Assembly: GCF_000738775.1 (NCBI RefSeq)
Contig: NZ_JPOC01000017.1
Coordinates: forward strand, 26,483-90,482
Direction of reading: 5' to 3'
Source of the DNA: Prescottella defluvii
Lineage (GTDB): Bacteria > Actinomycetota > Actinomycetes > Mycobacteriales > Mycobacteriaceae
Length of the DNA: 64,000 nt
Below the pieces are notes generated by a model. The model did not search any database, was not told the DNA's origin, and worked only from the letters and a program-made list of their open reading frames with translations. Shown one piece after another: positions 63,125 through 64,000 of this stretch; positions within the stretch are counted from its first letter, which is position 1, and every line of letters begins with the position of its first letter. The translations under genes were made by a program, and so were the position numbers.

Positions 63125-64000
63125 TCACGAATTACTTTCCAGGATCATCTCGGCAATTCCGGCGCCCAACGGAACGGGCGCACAGGTCGGCCCGGGAGCA
63201 GTCGGGTCCAGGGCCCGCACCACCAACCCCAGTGCGAACGGGTCGTAGACCATGTTGAAGTGCCCGCCCCGGTTCTCCGGACACAGATCCTGCACCGACA
63301 GATTCACCGCCCCCGGGTCACGCAGGGCGATGTTCGTGTGGGGCTGGATCATCTCGTCGAAGCGGGATCCGATCGTCGTGTACTCCGGACCCGGCACGGT
63401 GTCGCCGCCGTCGTTGAGTGCGGTCAGGAAGGGCGATCCCTGCATCTGCTGGCTGATCGCCTCCGAGGTGAGGGCCTCCACGATCCGGTCAGGTTTCGGC
63501 AGCAGTCGCAACAACGGCACCAGCCCGAACATGATGCCGCCGTATGTGGGCGACGCCACTCCTACCCAATGTTCCACCGCCGCAGCCCCGTCGAGCCGAT
63601 TGACGAAGTAGCGCGCCACGGTGGCGCCCTGCGAATAGCCGACCAGATCGACCGTCGCCGCACCGGTGGCCCCCCGGACCTGCGCCACGAACTCCCCCAC
63701 CTCCCGTGCGCTGCGGACGATGTCGGCGCGGGCGTACTTCCCGAGTGTGCCGTCCGCGCCGTAGTTGAGGGTGAACACGCAGAATCCTCGCGCGGCGAGA
63801 AGCGGTGACAGCGCCGCCCAGTCGGAGTACGAGTCCGAGTCGCTGCCGTGGACCAGGACCACCGGATTGGGGCGAGCGGCGGCCGGGCGGCAGTGAAAGT
63901 CGTTCGCGCCCGGCGGCGCCGAGTCCGGGTGGCTCTCCGCGTATCGCAGGGCCGCGGCATGCCGGGTCTGGACCGGGCCCGGCATGCCGCGGCCCTGCGA
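63125..64000 (-). CDS. Class 2 (LipA-like) secreted triacylglycerol lipase, 5' end outside window
   Basis: The frame stays open to the right edge, so the N-terminus and probable signal peptide are missing. Visible are at least 291 residues of an alpha/beta-hydrolase: oxyanion region NPVVLVHGSDSDSYSDWAAL, nucleophile motif GYSQGATVARYF, and later Asp/His candidates (GGHFNMVYDP). This matches the Lipase_2 family of exported esterases/lipases in actinobacteria. Cys near both ends (FHCRP, LCPEN, TCAPV) would form disulfides after export. An internal ATG at 63985 is unlikely to be the true start. Confidence 0.88.
   Translation of the reverse strand, partial: SQGRGMPGPVQTRHAAALRYAESHPDSAPPGANDFHCRPAAARPNPVVLVHGSDSDSYSDWAALSPLLAARGFCVFTLNYGADGTLGKYARADIVRSAREVGEFVAQVRGATGAATVDLVGYSQGATVARYFVNRLDGAAAVEHWVGVASPTYGGIMFGLVPLLRLLPKPDRIVEALTSEAISQQMQGSPFLTALNDGGDTVPGPEYTTIGSRFDEMIQPHTNIALRDPGAVNLSVQDLCPENRGGHFNMVYDPFALGLVVRALDPTAPGPTCAPVPLGAGIAEMILESNS

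Overview
The window is high-GC chromosomal DNA with short intergenic gaps, many 4-base stop/start overlaps (ATGA, GTGA) and frequent GTG starts. Gene content and order point to a mycolic-acid-containing actinobacterium, most likely Rhodococcus or a close Nocardiaceae relative. The order sufB-sufR / mptB-ABC-ctaA / qor / ctaB / tkt-tal-zwf-opcA-pgl / ppc / secG / tpiA-pgk-gap / whiA-yvcK-rapZ-uvrC / ribH-ribBA-ribE-ribD-rpe / rsmB-fmt is the conserved block known from Mycobacterium tuberculosis around Rv1406-Rv1461. The species call is inference.

Layout. 0-9.6 kb: iron-sulfur regulator SufR with the start of sufB, a mannosyltransferase-ABC transporter operon, a secreted protein, and the haem A genes ctaA and ctaB. 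9.8-16.3 kb: a tightly packed pentose phosphate operon. 16.3-19.2 kb: small unknowns and three tandem AIM24-family genes. 19.3-25.9 kb: PEP carboxylase, SecG and lower glycolysis. 26-36 kb: a minus-strand run from rpe through riboflavin synthesis and UvrC to WhiA. 36-47.1 kb: an accessory insertion that separates rpe from rsmB-fmt, holding two unknown proteins, a GH65 phosphorylase, a zinc alcohol dehydrogenase, a phosphoketolase, a mycofactocin-type SDR and a secreted seven-repeat propeller. 47.1-51.4 kb: rsmB-fmt and a membrane alpha/beta-hydrolase.

51.4-61.95 kb: the most interesting region is an eight-gene plus-strand cluster. It begins after about 30-bp-spaced repeats and ends in a perfect 46-nt palindrome. 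It encodes a nucleotide-sugar 6-dehydrogenase, an epimerase/decarboxylase, a secreted GH18-like hydrolase, a second-type GlmS, a secreted NodB deacetylase with a probable carbohydrate-binding tail, a predicted lipoprotein, a processive membrane GT2 synthase and an MspA-family outer-membrane porin. Together these look like a synthase-dependent exopolysaccharide system adapted to a mycomembrane: precursor supply, polymerisation across the inner membrane, periplasmic deacetylation and trimming, and an MspA-type exit pore. A GAF-ANTAR RNA-binding regulator lies convergently next to it. The window closes in a truncated secreted lipase.

No tRNA, rRNA, CRISPR array, transposase or phage gene was seen.
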